Shown: positions 43,527 through 52,645, counted from the first letter of the stretch. The stretch: DNA of 64,000 nt from Variovorax boronicumulans (GCF_029892485.1 NZ_JARXVG010000001.1:744001-808000), one strand, 5' to 3'. Numbers and translations: made by a program. The notes: generated by a model from the letters alone, not told the origin.

Positions 43527-44627
43527 ATGCAGCAAGCATCGCCTCCGCGCCCGTTTCCGCGCTCCTATCCGCGCCTTCGTCTCTCCCGGCGCAGCCTGTT
43601 GCTCGCCGCACTGTCCGCGGCACCGGCAAGCTGGGCATTGCCCGCGCGCACGCTGCAGTTCCCGCGCGACTTCGGCAGCCACCCCGACCTGCACACCGAG
43701 TGGTGGTACATCACCGGCCACGCGAAGAATGCGGCGGGGCGCGAGTTCGGTTTCCAGGTGACCTTCTTCCGCTCGCGCATCGATGAGACGCAGAACATGC
43801 GCTCGGCCTTCGCCGCAAAGAACCTCGTGTTCGCGCATGCGGCCGTCACCGACCTCGAAGGCCGCGTGCTGCTGCACGACCAGCGCATCGCGCGCGCGGG
43901 CTTCGGCGTCGCATCGGCCAGCGAAGCCGACACCGATGTGCGGCTGCGCGACTGGTCGCTGGTGCGCAAGGACGGCGGCTACACAGCGCGCATTCCGGCC
44001 GGCGAATTCGCGCTCGACCTGCGCTTCACGCCGACGCAACCGGTGCTGCTGCAAGGCAATGCCGGCCTCTCGCGCAAGGGCCCCGACGAAGCCCAGGCCA
44101 GCTATTACTACAGCGAGCCCCAATTGAAGACCCAGGGAAAGCTCACGCTCAAGGGCCAGGCCTTCGAGGTCGATGGCACCGCCTGGCTCGACCACGAATG
44201 GAGCGAGGCGCTGATGCATCCCGAGGCCGTGGGCTGGGACTGGATCGGCATGAACCTGGACGACGGCAGCGCGCTCACAGCCTTTCACCTGCGCCGCAAG
44301 GACGGCAGCGCCCTGTGGGGTGGCGGCTCGTTCCGCACGCGCGACGGCGCGCTGCGTGTCTTCAAGAACGACGAAATGCGCTTCGAACGCATCAACGCCT
44401 GGACCAGCCCGCGCACGCAGGCTAAATACCCAACGCAGTGGCGCGTGCGGACGCCATCCGGCAACTTCGAGGTGCGCGCCCTGCTCGACGACCAGGAACT
44501 CGACAGCCGCGGCTCGACCGGCGGCGTCTACTGGGAAGGCCTCAGCGACCTGCTCGATGCAGAGGGCCGGCGCGTGGGCCGCGGCTACCTGGAAATGACC
44601 GGCTATGCCGCCCCGTTGAGGCTGTAG
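43527..44627 (+). CDS. AttH/CrtC-like lipocalin-related protein
   Basis: 366 residues. The N-terminus has a Tat-like or Sec signal (RLRLSRRSLLLAALSAAPAS). HTEWWYITGHAKNAAG near residue 55 is the family landmark, with WLDHEWSEALMHPEAVGWDW and GGVYWEGLSDL further on. The fold is shared by carotenoid 1,2-hydratases and AttH of the Agrobacterium attachment-linked ABC system. With no carotenoid genes nearby, an AttH role beside the FtsX permease is more likely than CrtC. Confidence 0.88.
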   Translation: MQQASPPRPFPRSYPRLRLSRRSLLLAALSAAPASWALPARTLQFPRDFGSHPDLHTEWWYITGHAKNAAGREFGFQVTFFRSRIDETQNMRSAFAAKNLVFAHAAVTDLEGRVLLHDQRIARAGFGVASASEADTDVRLRDWSLVRKDGGYTARIPAGEFALDLRFTPTQPVLLQGNAGLSRKGPDEAQASYYYSEPQLKTQGKLTLKGQAFEVDGTAWLDHEWSEALMHPEAVGWDWIGMNLDDGSALTAFHLRRKDGSALWGGGSFRTRDGALRVFKNDEMRFERINAWTSPRTQAKYPTQWRVRTPSGNFEVRALLDDQELDSRGSTGGVYWEGLSDLLDAEGRRVGRGYLEMTGYAAPLRL

Positions 44628-44718
44628 CGGTCGCAGGCAACGCAATTCCTGACAACCGCCCGGGACCGGGCTGCGTTGGAAGGCGTGGATCGCACCCCAT
44701 CAAGAAGAGAGGCTCCCC

Positions 44719-45195
44719 ATGAAGATTCGAATCCCCGCGCTGGCATTGGCCTGCGCTTTTTCGCTGCTTGCGGCAGCTCCGATCGGCGCGAATGCGCAGG
44801 TCTCGGTCAACATCAACGTGCCCGGATTGGTCATGCAGGCGCCACCGCCGCCGCGCTACGAGGCCCTGCCGCCGCCGCGTGGCGGCTTCGTCTGGGTGCC
44901 GGGCCGCTGGGCATGGGACGGACGCGCCTACGCCTGGCAACGAGGCAGCTGGCAGCCCGAACGCCGGGGCTATGCGTACGCACCCGGCCGCTGGGTGGAA
45001 GACCGCGGCGGCTGGCGCTGGTCCGATGGCGATTGGCGCCGCCACGAAGCACGCCGCGAGATGCGCCGCGAGCGGGAATGGAACGATGACCATCGGCGCG
45101 ATGACCGTGACCACGGACACGGGCATGGACGAGGCCACGATCGCGACCGCGGCGATTTCTGCCCGCCCGGCCAGGCGAAAAAAGGCAACTGCTGA
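44719..45195 (+). CDS. YXWGXW-repeat secreted protein
   Basis: 158 residues. A Sec signal peptide ends at ANA-Q. Residues about 55-110 contain three repeats of the V/Y-x-G-x-W type (FVWVPGRWAWDGRAYAW, SWQPERRGYAYAPGRW, GGWRWSDGDWRR). The C-terminus is rich in His, Asp, Arg and Gly and ends with two Cys. A periplasmic or surface protein of unknown function. A bidirectional terminator follows. Confidence 0.88.
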   Translation: MKIRIPALALACAFSLLAAAPIGANAQVSVNINVPGLVMQAPPPPRYEALPPPRGGFVWVPGRWAWDGRAYAWQRGSWQPERRGYAYAPGRWVEDRGGWRWSDGDWRRHEARREMRREREWNDDHRRDDRDHGHGHGRGHDRDRGDFCPPGQAKKGNC

Positions 45196-45207
45196 CGAGC
45201 AGCCATG

Positions 45208-45239
45208 AAAAAGGGAGCTTCGAGAAGCTCCCTTTTTTT
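45208..45239. terminator. bidirectional intrinsic terminator
   Basis: AAAAAGGGAGCTT and AAGCTCCCTTTTTTT pair around CGAG, with A-run on the left and T-run on the right. It separates the YXWGXW gene from the convergent livM gene and should serve both strands. Confidence 0.93.
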
Positions 45240-45261
45240 GGCGTTGCCCGGCCCGGTGCGG

Positions 45262-46248
45262 CTACTTCGCGCGCCGCCGCTCGATGAACGCGATGATCTC
45301 GCCCATGATCCCCTTGCGGAACGCCAGCACGCAGATCACGAAGATCAGGCCGGTGACCATGGTCACCGACTCGCCCAGCGTGTTGAACCAATCCACCGTC
45401 GTGATGCGCGCGAGGAAGTTGCCGAGTTCGCCGATCTTGTTCTCCAGCAGCACCACCACCGCCGAGCCGACCAGCGGGCCCGAGAGCGTGCCGAGGCCGC
45501 CCACCAGCGTCATCAGGATGACCTGGCCCGAGGCGGTCCAGTGCACGTCCGACAGCGTCGCGAAGCCCAGCACCAGCGTCTTGAGCGAACCGGCCAGGCC
45601 CGAGAGCGCGGCCGAGATCACGAAGGCCAGCAGCTTGAAGCGGCTCACGTCGTAGCCCAGCGAAAGCGCGCGTGGCTCGTTCTCCTTGATGCCCTTCAAC
45701 ACCTGCCCGAACGGCGAGTGGATGGTGCGCACGATCAACAGGAAGGCCAGCACGACCACGACCAGCGCCACGTAGTACATCGTGAGGTCGTTCGACAGGT
45801 CGATGACGCCGAAGAGCTTGCCGCGCGGCACGCCCTGAAGGCCGTCTTCGCCCCCTGTGAACTTGGCCTGCAGCGCGACGAAGAACATCATCTGCGCGAG
45901 CGCCAGCGTGATCATCGCGAAGTAGATGCCCTGGCGGCGGATGGCCAGGATGCCGAAGATCCAGCCGAGGAAGGCGCCGCTCAAGGTGCCCGCGATCAGG
46001 CCGAGCTCGGGCGTGAGGCCCCAGACCTTCATCGCATGGCCCGCGACGTAGGCCGAACCGCCCAGGAAGGCCGCATGGCCGAAGGACAGCAGGCCGGTGA
46101 AGCCCAGCAGCAGGTTGAAGGCCGCGGCGAAGAGCGCGAAGCACATGAGCTTCATCACGAACACCGGATAGGCGCCGAAGAACGGCGCCGCGATGAGCGC
46201 GACCAGCAGCAGGGCGTAGACGACGGTGGAGATTTTTTTCATGTTCAT
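45262..46248 (-). CDS. livM: branched-chain amino acid type ABC permease LivM
   Basis: 328 residues with about nine helices. The LivM landmarks are NLLLGFTGLLSFGHAAFLG, GIKENEPRALSLGYDVSRFK and LMTLVGGLGTLSGPLVGSAV. Forms the membrane channel with LivH. Ribosome binding site AAGGCGG before the ATG. Last gene of the leftward liv unit, ending at the bidirectional terminator. Confidence 0.93.
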   Translation of the reverse strand: MNMKKISTVVYALLLVALIAAPFFGAYPVFVMKLMCFALFAAAFNLLLGFTGLLSFGHAAFLGGSAYVAGHAMKVWGLTPELGLIAGTLSGAFLGWIFGILAIRRQGIYFAMITLALAQMMFFVALQAKFTGGEDGLQGVPRGKLFGVIDLSNDLTMYYVALVVVVLAFLLIVRTIHSPFGQVLKGIKENEPRALSLGYDVSRFKLLAFVISAALSGLAGSLKTLVLGFATLSDVHWTASGQVILMTLVGGLGTLSGPLVGSAVVVLLENKIGELGNFLARITTVDWFNTLGESVTMVTGLIFVICVLAFRKGIMGEIIAFIERRRAK

Positions 46249-46258
46249 GCCGTCCGCC

Positions 46259-47134
46259 TTATTTCTCTTTGCCGAACAGGCCGGCGGGGCGAATCAGCAG
46301 CACGATCACCATGATCACGAAGACGACGGTGGAGGAAGCCTCCGGATAAAAAACCTTGGTGAGCCCTTCGATCACCCCGAGCCCCAGGCCCGTGAGGATC
46401 GCGCCCATGATCGAACCCATGCCGCCGATCACGACGACGGCGAACACCACGATGATGAGGTTCTGTCCCATCAGCGGCGACACCTGCATCACAGGCGCCG
46501 CCAGCACACCGGCGAAGGCGGCGAGCGCGCAGCCGAAGGCGTAGGTCAGCGTGATCATCAGCGGCACGTTGACGCCGAAGGCTTCGACCAGTCTCGGGTT
46601 CTCGGTGCCGGCGCGCAGGTAGGCGCCCAGTCGCGTCTTCTCGATCACATACCAGGTGGCAAAGCAGATCACCAGCGAGGCGACGACCACCCAGGCGCGG
46701 TAGTTGGGCAGCACCATGAAGCCCAGGTCGGTGGCACTCGACAGCGCATCGGGCGCGTCGTAGGGCAGGCCCGAGACGCCGTAGACCGAGCGGAACACGC
46801 CCTCGATCAGCAGCGTGAGGCCGAGCGTGAGCAGCAGGCCATAGAGATGGTCGAGCTTGTAGATCCAGCGCAGCAGCAGCCGCTCGATCACTACGCCGAA
46901 GAGGCCGATGAGGATGGGTGCCGCGATCAACATCACCCAATAGTTGATGCCGAAATACTCCATGGCCATCCAGGTGAGGACGGCTCCGAGCATGAACAGC
47001 GCGCCGTGCGCGAAGTTGATGACGTTGAGCAAACCGAAGATCACCGCCAGCCCGAGACTCAGGATGGCGTAGAACGAGCCGTTGACCAGCCCCAGAAGGA
47101 GCTGGCTCAACAAGGCGGGGAGGGAAATGTTCAT
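46259..47134 (-). CDS. livH: branched-chain amino acid type ABC permease LivH
   Basis: 291 residues with eight or so helices. Characteristic segments: LLGLVNGSFYAILSLGLAVI, GLLNVINFAHGALFMLGAV, RAGTENPRLVEAFGVNV and VVFAVVVIGGMGSIMGAIL. Only 10 bases before livM. Substrate may be an amino acid, amide or urea-like compound; the tandem binding proteins would decide. Confidence 0.93.
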   Translation of the reverse strand: MNISLPALLSQLLLGLVNGSFYAILSLGLAVIFGLLNVINFAHGALFMLGAVLTWMAMEYFGINYWVMLIAAPILIGLFGVVIERLLLRWIYKLDHLYGLLLTLGLTLLIEGVFRSVYGVSGLPYDAPDALSSATDLGFMVLPNYRAWVVVASLVICFATWYVIEKTRLGAYLRAGTENPRLVEAFGVNVPLMITLTYAFGCALAAFAGVLAAPVMQVSPLMGQNLIIVVFAVVVIGGMGSIMGAILTGLGLGVIEGLTKVFYPEASSTVVFVIMVIVLLIRPAGLFGKEK

Positions 47135-47179
47135 AAGCGTTTCAACGAACCCGGGCGCCGCAACGGCGCCCGCGGGAGA

Positions 47180-48373
47180 TCACTTCCAGAGGGCGCACCG
47201 GCTTTCGGCCTTGGTCGTGAAGACCTCTTCGCCCTTGAGCTTCTGGATCACCTTGTAGTAGTCCCAAGGCTGCTTGGATTCGGCCGGCGACTTGACCTGC
47301 ACCAGGTACATGTCGTGCACGAAGCGGCCGTCGGCGCGGATGTTGCCCTTGGCATAGAAGTCGTCGATGGGCGTGGACTTGAGCGTTTCCATCACCTTGT
47401 CGGCATCGACTGTCTTGGCAGCCTGCACGGCCTTCAGGTAGGTCATGGTGGCCGAGTAGTCGGCCGCCTGGATGTCGGTGGGCATGCGCTTGGTCTTCTC
47501 GAAGAAGCGCTTGCCGAAGGCGCGCGTCTTGTCGTCCAGGTTCCAGTCCCAGCTGGTGGTGAGCAAGAGGCCTTCGGTGTTCTTCAGGCCCAGGCTGTGC
47601 ACGTCGGTCACGAACACCAGCAGGCCCACCATCTTCATCGACTTGGTGATGCCGAATTCCTTGGCCGCCTTGATCGAGTTGATGGTGTCGCCGCCCGCAT
47701 TGGCAAGCGCGAGCACCTGCGCCTTGGAGTTCTGCGCCTGCAGCAGGAACGAAGAGAAATCGGACGTGTTGAGCGGATGCTTCACGCTGCCGAGCACCGT
47801 GCCGCCCTTCTCTTTCACGACCTTGGTGGCGTCGGCCTCGAGGGCCTGGCCGAAGGCGTAGTCGGCGGTGAGGAAATACCAGCTCTTGTCGCCGCGCGCG
47901 ATCACCGCGCTGCCGGTGCCCTTGGCGAGCGCCACCGTGTCGTAGGCGTAGTGCACGGTGTAGGGCGAGCACTGTTCGTTGGTGAGCGCCGAACTGCCAG
48001 CGCCGTTCACGATGAAGACGCGCTTCTTCTCCTGCGCGACCTTGGCCATGGCAAGGCCGGTGCCCGAGCTGGTGCCGCCGAACAGCATCGTGAGGCCCTG
48101 CGTGTCGATCCACTCGCGCGCCTTCGAGGCGGCGATGTCGGCCTTGTTCTGGTGGTCGGCCGACAGCAGCTCGATGGGCATGCCGTTGACCTTGCCGCCG
48201 AAGTCGTCGATGGCCATCTGGATCGCCAGGGCGCCGTTCTTGCCCTCCACGTCCGCATAGAGGCTCGACATGTCGGTGATGAAACCGATCTTGACCTTGT
48301 CCTGCGCCTGGGCGGCGCCCGCGGCCAACGCAATGGCAAGGGACAGGCTGGAAAGCGCAAGCGTCTTTTTCAT
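47180..48373 (-). CDS. ABC transporter substrate-binding protein, LivK-type (copy 1)
   Basis: 397 residues. Signal peptide MKKTLALSSLSLAIALAAGA ends AQA-Q. The mature part begins DKVKIGFITDMSSLYADVEG and has GGTSSGTGLAMAKVAQEKK and SDFSSFLLQAQNSKAQV. Type I periplasmic binding fold. It is about two-thirds identical by eye to the following copy, so the two arose by tandem duplication. A repeated element lies between them. Confidence 0.92.
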   Translation of the reverse strand: MKKTLALSSLSLAIALAAGAAQAQDKVKIGFITDMSSLYADVEGKNGALAIQMAIDDFGGKVNGMPIELLSADHQNKADIAASKAREWIDTQGLTMLFGGTSSGTGLAMAKVAQEKKRVFIVNGAGSSALTNEQCSPYTVHYAYDTVALAKGTGSAVIARGDKSWYFLTADYAFGQALEADATKVVKEKGGTVLGSVKHPLNTSDFSSFLLQAQNSKAQVLALANAGGDTINSIKAAKEFGITKSMKMVGLLVFVTDVHSLGLKNTEGLLLTTSWDWNLDDKTRAFGKRFFEKTKRMPTDIQAADYSATMTYLKAVQAAKTVDADKVMETLKSTPIDDFYAKGNIRADGRFVHDMYLVQVKSPAESKQPWDYYKVIQKLKGEEVFTTKAESRCALWK

Positions 48374-48446
48374 GGTCAAGAACTCCTGATAGAGGAACGG
48401 AAAGTCGTGGGGGCCGCCGCGCACGGCCGCCCGAAGCGGCCGGCCC

Positions 48447-48502
48447 GCCCCCGGTAGGGGGTAGGAGAAGCGACACGAAGTGCGCGCAGCCTGGGGGCGA
48501 GC
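48447..48502. repeat. intergenic repeat, copy 1
   Basis: GCCCCCGGTAGGGGG with a short GTAGGAGAAG bridge and then CGACACGAAGTGCGCGCAGC and CTGGGGGC. The same order of blocks, with few differences, is found near 52701-52757. Both copies lie just after the 3' end of a leftward gene or before the next. I recall similar sequences in Comamonadaceae genomes; its function is unknown. Confidence 0.75.
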
Positions 48503-48503
48503 A

Positions 48504-49700
48504 TCATTTCCAGGCAGCGCACTTGGTCTCGGCCTTGGTCGTGAAGACCTGGTCACCCGGCAGCACCTTCAGCACCTTCAGGTAGTCCCAGGGCTTCTTG
48601 GATTCGGCGGGCGACTTCGCCTCGACCAGGTACATGTCGTGGATGAAGCTGCCGTCGGCGCGGATCTGGCCCTTGCCGTAGAAGTCGTCGATCTTCATGC
48701 TCTTGAGCTGCGCCATCACCTTGTCGGCATCGGTGGTCTTGGCGGCGGCCACGGCCTTCAGGTACGTGGTGGTGGCCGAGTAGTCGGCGGCCTGCACGTC
48801 GGTGGGCATGCGCTTGGTCTTCTCGAAGAAGCGGTTGGCGAACTTGCGCGTGTCGTCGTTCAGGTCCCAGTACCAGCTGGTGGTGTGCAGCAGGCCTTCG
48901 GTGTTCTTCAGGCCCAGGCTGTGGATGTCGCTCAGGAAGACCAGGAGACCCGCGGTCTTCATGGTCTTGTTGATGCCGAATTCCTTCGACGCCTTGATGG
49001 CGTTGATGGTGTCGCCGCCCGCATTGGCCAGGCCAAGGATCTGCGCCTTGGAGTTCTGCGCCTGCAGCAGGAACGAGGAGAAGTCCGATGCGTTCAGCGG
49101 ATGGCGCACCGCGCCCACCACCGTGCCGCCCTTTTCTTTCACGACCTTGGTGGTGTCGGCTTCGAGCGCATGGCCGAAGGCATAGTCGGCCGTGAGGAAG
49201 AACCAGCTCTTGCCGCCGCGGTCTACAACCGCCGCACCGGTGCCCTTGGCCAGTGCCACGGTGTCGTAGGCGTAGTGCACGGTGTAGGGCGAGCACTGCT
49301 CGTTGGTGAGCACAGAGCTGCCGGCGCCGTTGTTGAAGTACACGCGCTTCTTCTCTTCGGCCACCTTGGCCGTTGCCAGCGCGGTGCCGGAGTTGGTGCC
49401 GCCGAAGATCATGGTCACGCCGGCCGTGTCGACCCACTCGCGGGCCTTGGAGGCGGCGATGTCGGCCTTGTTCTGGTGGTCTGCAACCAGCAGCTCGACG
49501 GGTTGGCCGAGCACCTTGCCGCCGAAGTCGTCGATCGCCATCTGGATGGCGGTGGCGCCACCCTTGCCTTCGAGGTCGGCGTAGAGGCTCGACAGGTCGG
49601 TGACGAAGCCGATCTTCACTTTTTCCTGGGCCTGTGCGGCACCCGCGCCCATGGCGAGGATGGCGACGGCGGTGGCGATGAGGCCGAGTTTCTTGTTCAT
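48504..49700 (-). CDS. ABC transporter substrate-binding protein, LivK-type (copy 2)
   Basis: 398 residues. Signal peptide MNKKLGLIATAVAILAMGAG ends AQA-Q. Mature domain starts EKVKIGFVTDLSSLYADLEG, with GGTNSGTALATAKVAEEKK and LTTNEQ-like SSVLTNEQCSPYTVHYAYD shared with copy 1. Differences cluster in surface regions and near the ligand lobe interface (for example FNNGAGSS against IVNGAGSS). Lies upstream of copy 1 and downstream of livF in the same direction. Confidence 0.92.
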   Translation of the reverse strand: MNKKLGLIATAVAILAMGAGAAQAQEKVKIGFVTDLSSLYADLEGKGGATAIQMAIDDFGGKVLGQPVELLVADHQNKADIAASKAREWVDTAGVTMIFGGTNSGTALATAKVAEEKKRVYFNNGAGSSVLTNEQCSPYTVHYAYDTVALAKGTGAAVVDRGGKSWFFLTADYAFGHALEADTTKVVKEKGGTVVGAVRHPLNASDFSSFLLQAQNSKAQILGLANAGGDTINAIKASKEFGINKTMKTAGLLVFLSDIHSLGLKNTEGLLHTTSWYWDLNDDTRKFANRFFEKTKRMPTDVQAADYSATTTYLKAVAAAKTTDADKVMAQLKSMKIDDFYGKGQIRADGSFIHDMYLVEAKSPAESKKPWDYLKVLKVLPGDQVFTTKAETKCAAWK

Positions 49701-49743
49701 GGTGTTGTGTCTCCTGAAAAATCTTTGGGTGTTCGGGTGGGGT

Positions 49744-50451
49744 TCAGACGCCGAGCAGCTCGGTGAGCACCGGCATCTTGGCTTCGAGTTCGGCCGCGCC
49801 GAACTTCTCCACGATGCGGCCGTGCTCCATCACGTAGAAGCGGTCGGCCAGCGGCGCGGCGAAGCGGAAGTTCTGCTCCACCATCACGATGGTGTAGCCC
49901 TTGGCGCGCAGCGTGGTGATCATGCGGGCCAGCGCCTGCACGATGACCGGCGCGAGGCCTTCGGAAATCTCGTCGAGCAGCAGGAGCTTGGCGCCCGTGC
50001 GCAGGATGCGCGCCACCGCCAGCATCTGCTGCTCGCCGCCCGACAGGCGGGTGCCCTGGCTGTGGCGGCGCTCGGCCAGGTTGGGGAACATGGCGTAGAT
50101 CTCTTCGACCGACATGCCCGGGCCCGCGCCCTTGAGTTCGGGCGGCAGCAGCAGGTTTTCTTCGCACGAGAGGCTCGCGAAGATGCCGCGCTCCTCGGGG
50201 CAGTAGCCGATGCCCAGGTGGGCGATGCGGTGCGTGGGCATCGCGATCGTTTCCTTGCCGTTGACCTCGATGCTGCCCTTGCGGGCGCCCGTGAGGCCCA
50301 TGATGGCGCGCAGCGTGGTGGTGCGGCCTGCGCCGTTGCGGCCCAGCAGCGTGACGACTTCGCCAGGCTGCACGACCATGTCGACGCCGTGCAGCACGTG
50401 CGATTCGCCGTACCAGGCTTGCAGACCTTTGATTTCGAGTGCGGCGGTCAT
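49744..50451 (-). CDS. livF: LivF-type ABC ATPase with Arg in place of Walker A Lys
   Basis: 235 residues. Walker A reads GRNGAGRTT: residue 43 is Arg (codon CGC at 50323-50325) where the invariant Lys normally binds the nucleotide phosphates. Other motifs are intact: PEERGIFASLSCEENLL, TRLSGGEQQMLAVARIL, KLLLLDEISEGLAP and VEQNFRFA. Partner of LivG. Start MTAALEIKGL follows the livG stop by one base. Confidence 0.92.
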   Translation of the reverse strand: MTAALEIKGLQAWYGESHVLHGVDMVVQPGEVVTLLGRNGAGRTTTLRAIMGLTGARKGSIEVNGKETIAMPTHRIAHLGIGYCPEERGIFASLSCEENLLLPPELKGAGPGMSVEEIYAMFPNLAERRHSQGTRLSGGEQQMLAVARILRTGAKLLLLDEISEGLAPVIVQALARMITTLRAKGYTIVMVEQNFRFAAPLADRFYVMEHGRIVEKFGAAELEAKMPVLTELLGV

Positions 50452-50452
50452 G

Positions 50453-51223
50453 TCAGTGCGCGCCTTGCATTTCGCCGTCGGTGGTGCCCATGTAGGCCTC
50501 CATGACCTGCGGGTTCTTCGAGACTTCGGCGTAGGGGCCTTCGGCCAGCACGGCACCGCGCTGCAGCACGGTGATGGTGTCGGCAATCGTCGAAACCACG
50601 CTCATGTTGTGCTCGACCATCAGGATGGTGCGTCCAGCCGACACACGCTTGATGAGCTCGGCCACGCGGTGCACGTCTTCATGGCCCATGCCCTGCGTGG
50701 GTTCGTCGAGCAGCATCAGCTCGGGCTCCATCGCCAGCGTGGTGGCGATCTCCAGCGCGCGCTTGCGGCCGTAGGGCAGGTTCACGGTCTGTTCGTCGGC
50801 GAGTTCTTCCAGGCCGACTTCAGCCAGCAGCTCGCGGGCTCTGGCATCCAGCGGCTTGAGCGACTTCTCGCTCTTCCAGAAGTGGTACGAGGTGCCTAGG
50901 CGCCGCTGCAGGCCGAGGCGCACGTTCTCCAGCAGCGTGAGATGCGGGAACACGGCCGAGATCTGGAACGAGCGGATGATGCCCCGCCGTGCGATCTGCG
51001 CCGGGCGCTCGCCGGTGATGTCCTGCCCGTTGAACAGGATCGTGCCGGTGGTCGGTTCCAGGAACTTGGTGAGCAGGTTGAAGCAGGTCGTCTTGCCCGC
51101 GCCATTCGGGCCGATGAGTGCGTGGATCGAGCCGCGCACCACCGAGAGGTTGACCTTGCTGACCGCGGTGAACCCCTTGAATTCCTTGGTGAGCTGGCGT
51201 GTTTCGAGGATGACGTCGCTCAT
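50453..51223 (-). CDS. livG: LivG-type ABC ATPase
   Basis: 256 residues. Walker A GPNGAGKTT (with normal Lys), FQISAVFPHLTLLENVRLG, the family-typical variant signature NLPYGRKRALEIATTLA and Walker B LMLLDEPTQGMG. First gene of the leftward importer unit (livG, livF, two binding proteins, livH, livM). The start MSDVILETRQL is chosen; the open frame runs further upstream without homology. Confidence 0.93.
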   Translation of the reverse strand: MSDVILETRQLTKEFKGFTAVSKVNLSVVRGSIHALIGPNGAGKTTCFNLLTKFLEPTTGTILFNGQDITGERPAQIARRGIIRSFQISAVFPHLTLLENVRLGLQRRLGTSYHFWKSEKSLKPLDARARELLAEVGLEELADEQTVNLPYGRKRALEIATTLAMEPELMLLDEPTQGMGHEDVHRVAELIKRVSAGRTILMVEHNMSVVSTIADTITVLQRGAVLAEGPYAEVSKNPQVMEAYMGTTDGEMQGAH

Positions 51224-51439
51224 CTCGCGAGGTCGCCCGGGTTCGGCAAAAAGAAATCGGTCATGCGGTCCATCTTGGCGCGCCACCATGGAGCGCGGAC
51301 CGATTGTTCGTGGGCGACCCGTCCTTGCATACTGGGGCAAATGCCTATGCTGCACTGCAACCTTCGCCGCCGGAGAAGTTATGCACGATCACCAACTGTC
51401 GTCGCAGTGACAATGGCGCCGCTCGCGACACTCCTAACT

Positions 51440-52645
51440 ATGCCCATGCCAGATTTCCGCTCGCCCGAATTCCTGATCGACCACGTCCGGCACACGCTGG
51501 ATTTCTATGAACCGCGCGACGTCGATGCGTCGGGCGGCTTCTTCCAGTTCTTCAAGGACGACGGCACGGTCTACGACCGCCGCACGCGCCACTTGGTGAG
51601 CAGCACGCGCTTCGTGTTCAACCATGCGACCGCGTACCGCCGCTTCGGCCGTGCGACAGACCTCGATGCCGTGCGGCATGGCCTGGCCTTCCTGCAACGC
51701 GCGCATGCGCTGCCCGGCGGCGGCTATGCGTGGCAGGTCGACTGGCACGAAGGCCGGGCCACCGTGCAGGACGCCACGCAGCACTGCTACGGCCTGGCCT
51801 TCGTGCTGCTCGCGCACGCGCACGCGGTGATGGCCGGCGCGGGCGAGGCGCGCGAAGGTCTGGCGCACGCGTGGGACCTGATGGAGCGGCACTTCTGGGA
51901 GCCGCAACACAGCCTCTACGCCGACGAAGCCACGGCCGATTGGCGCGTGGCGCCCTACCGCGGCCAGAACGCCAACATGCATGCCTGCGAGGCGATGATG
52001 GCTGCCTTCGAGGCGACCCGCGAGGCGCGCTACCTCGACCGCGCCCTCGCGCTCGCGCAAGCCGTCACGGGCCGGCAGGCTGCCCTGGCCGACGGGCTGG
52101 TGTGGGAGCACTACCGAGCGGACTGGTCGGTCGACTGGGACTTCAACCGCGGCGACCGCAGCAACATCTTCAAGCCCTGGGGCTTCCAGACCGGCCACCT
52201 GACCGAGTGGGCCAAGCTGCTGCTGCAGCTGGAGCACCACCTGGTCGCCCATGGCCGCGACGCGAGCTGGGTGCTGCCGCGCGCCCGGCACTTCTTCGAC
52301 ACCGCAATGCTTCGCGGCTGGGACGCCGGCAACGGCGGGCTGGTCTACGGTTTCGCACCCGACGGCACGCTGTACGACGGCGACAAGTACTTCTGGGTGC
52401 AGGCAGAGAGCTTCGCCGCCGCCGCGCTGCTCGCGGTGCGCACCGGCGAGGCCGGCTATTGGGACTGGTACGACCGGATCTGGGCCTATGCGTGGTCGCA
52501 TTTCGTCGATCACCAACACGGCGCCTGGTACCGCATCCTGACGCCCGAGAACCAGAAGATCAGCGACGAGAAAAGCCCGGCGGGCAAGACCGACTATCAC
52601 ACCATGGGCGCGTGCCACGACGTGCTGAAGGCGCTGCGCGCCTGA
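51440..52645 (+). CDS. AGE-family sugar epimerase/isomerase
   Basis: About 401 residues of the alpha6/alpha6-barrel N-acylglucosamine 2-epimerase superfamily. Typical segments: TRHLVSSTRFVFNHATAYRR, RGQNANMHACEAMMAAFEAT, KPWGFQTGHLTEWAKLLLQL and FWVQAESFAAAALL. Probably a mannose- or glucose-type aldose-ketose isomerase (YihS-like). The start is uncertain among ATG at 51413, 51440 and 51446. It is divergent from livG with a 216-base region between that holds both promoters. Confidence 0.88.
   Translation: MPMPDFRSPEFLIDHVRHTLDFYEPRDVDASGGFFQFFKDDGTVYDRRTRHLVSSTRFVFNHATAYRRFGRATDLDAVRHGLAFLQRAHALPGGGYAWQVDWHEGRATVQDATQHCYGLAFVLLAHAHAVMAGAGEAREGLAHAWDLMERHFWEPQHSLYADEATADWRVAPYRGQNANMHACEAMMAAFEATREARYLDRALALAQAVTGRQAALADGLVWEHYRADWSVDWDFNRGDRSNIFKPWGFQTGHLTEWAKLLLQLEHHLVAHGRDASWVLPRARHFFDTAMLRGWDAGNGGLVYGFAPDGTLYDGDKYFWVQAESFAAAALLAVRTGEAGYWDWYDRIWAYAWSHFVDHQHGAWYRILTPENQKISDEKSPAGKTDYHTMGACHDVLKALRA

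Noticed and set aside
43527..44627. Carotenoid 1,2-hydratase (CrtC) for the AttH-like gene
   Set aside because: The fold is shared, but no carotenoid gene is near and the FtsX-type permease context fits AttH better.
46226..48457. Long + strand open frame opposite livH and the first binding protein
   Set aside because: Composition (Asp/Glu/His/Arg repeats) is typical of an antisense frame; liv genes on - have complete family motifs.
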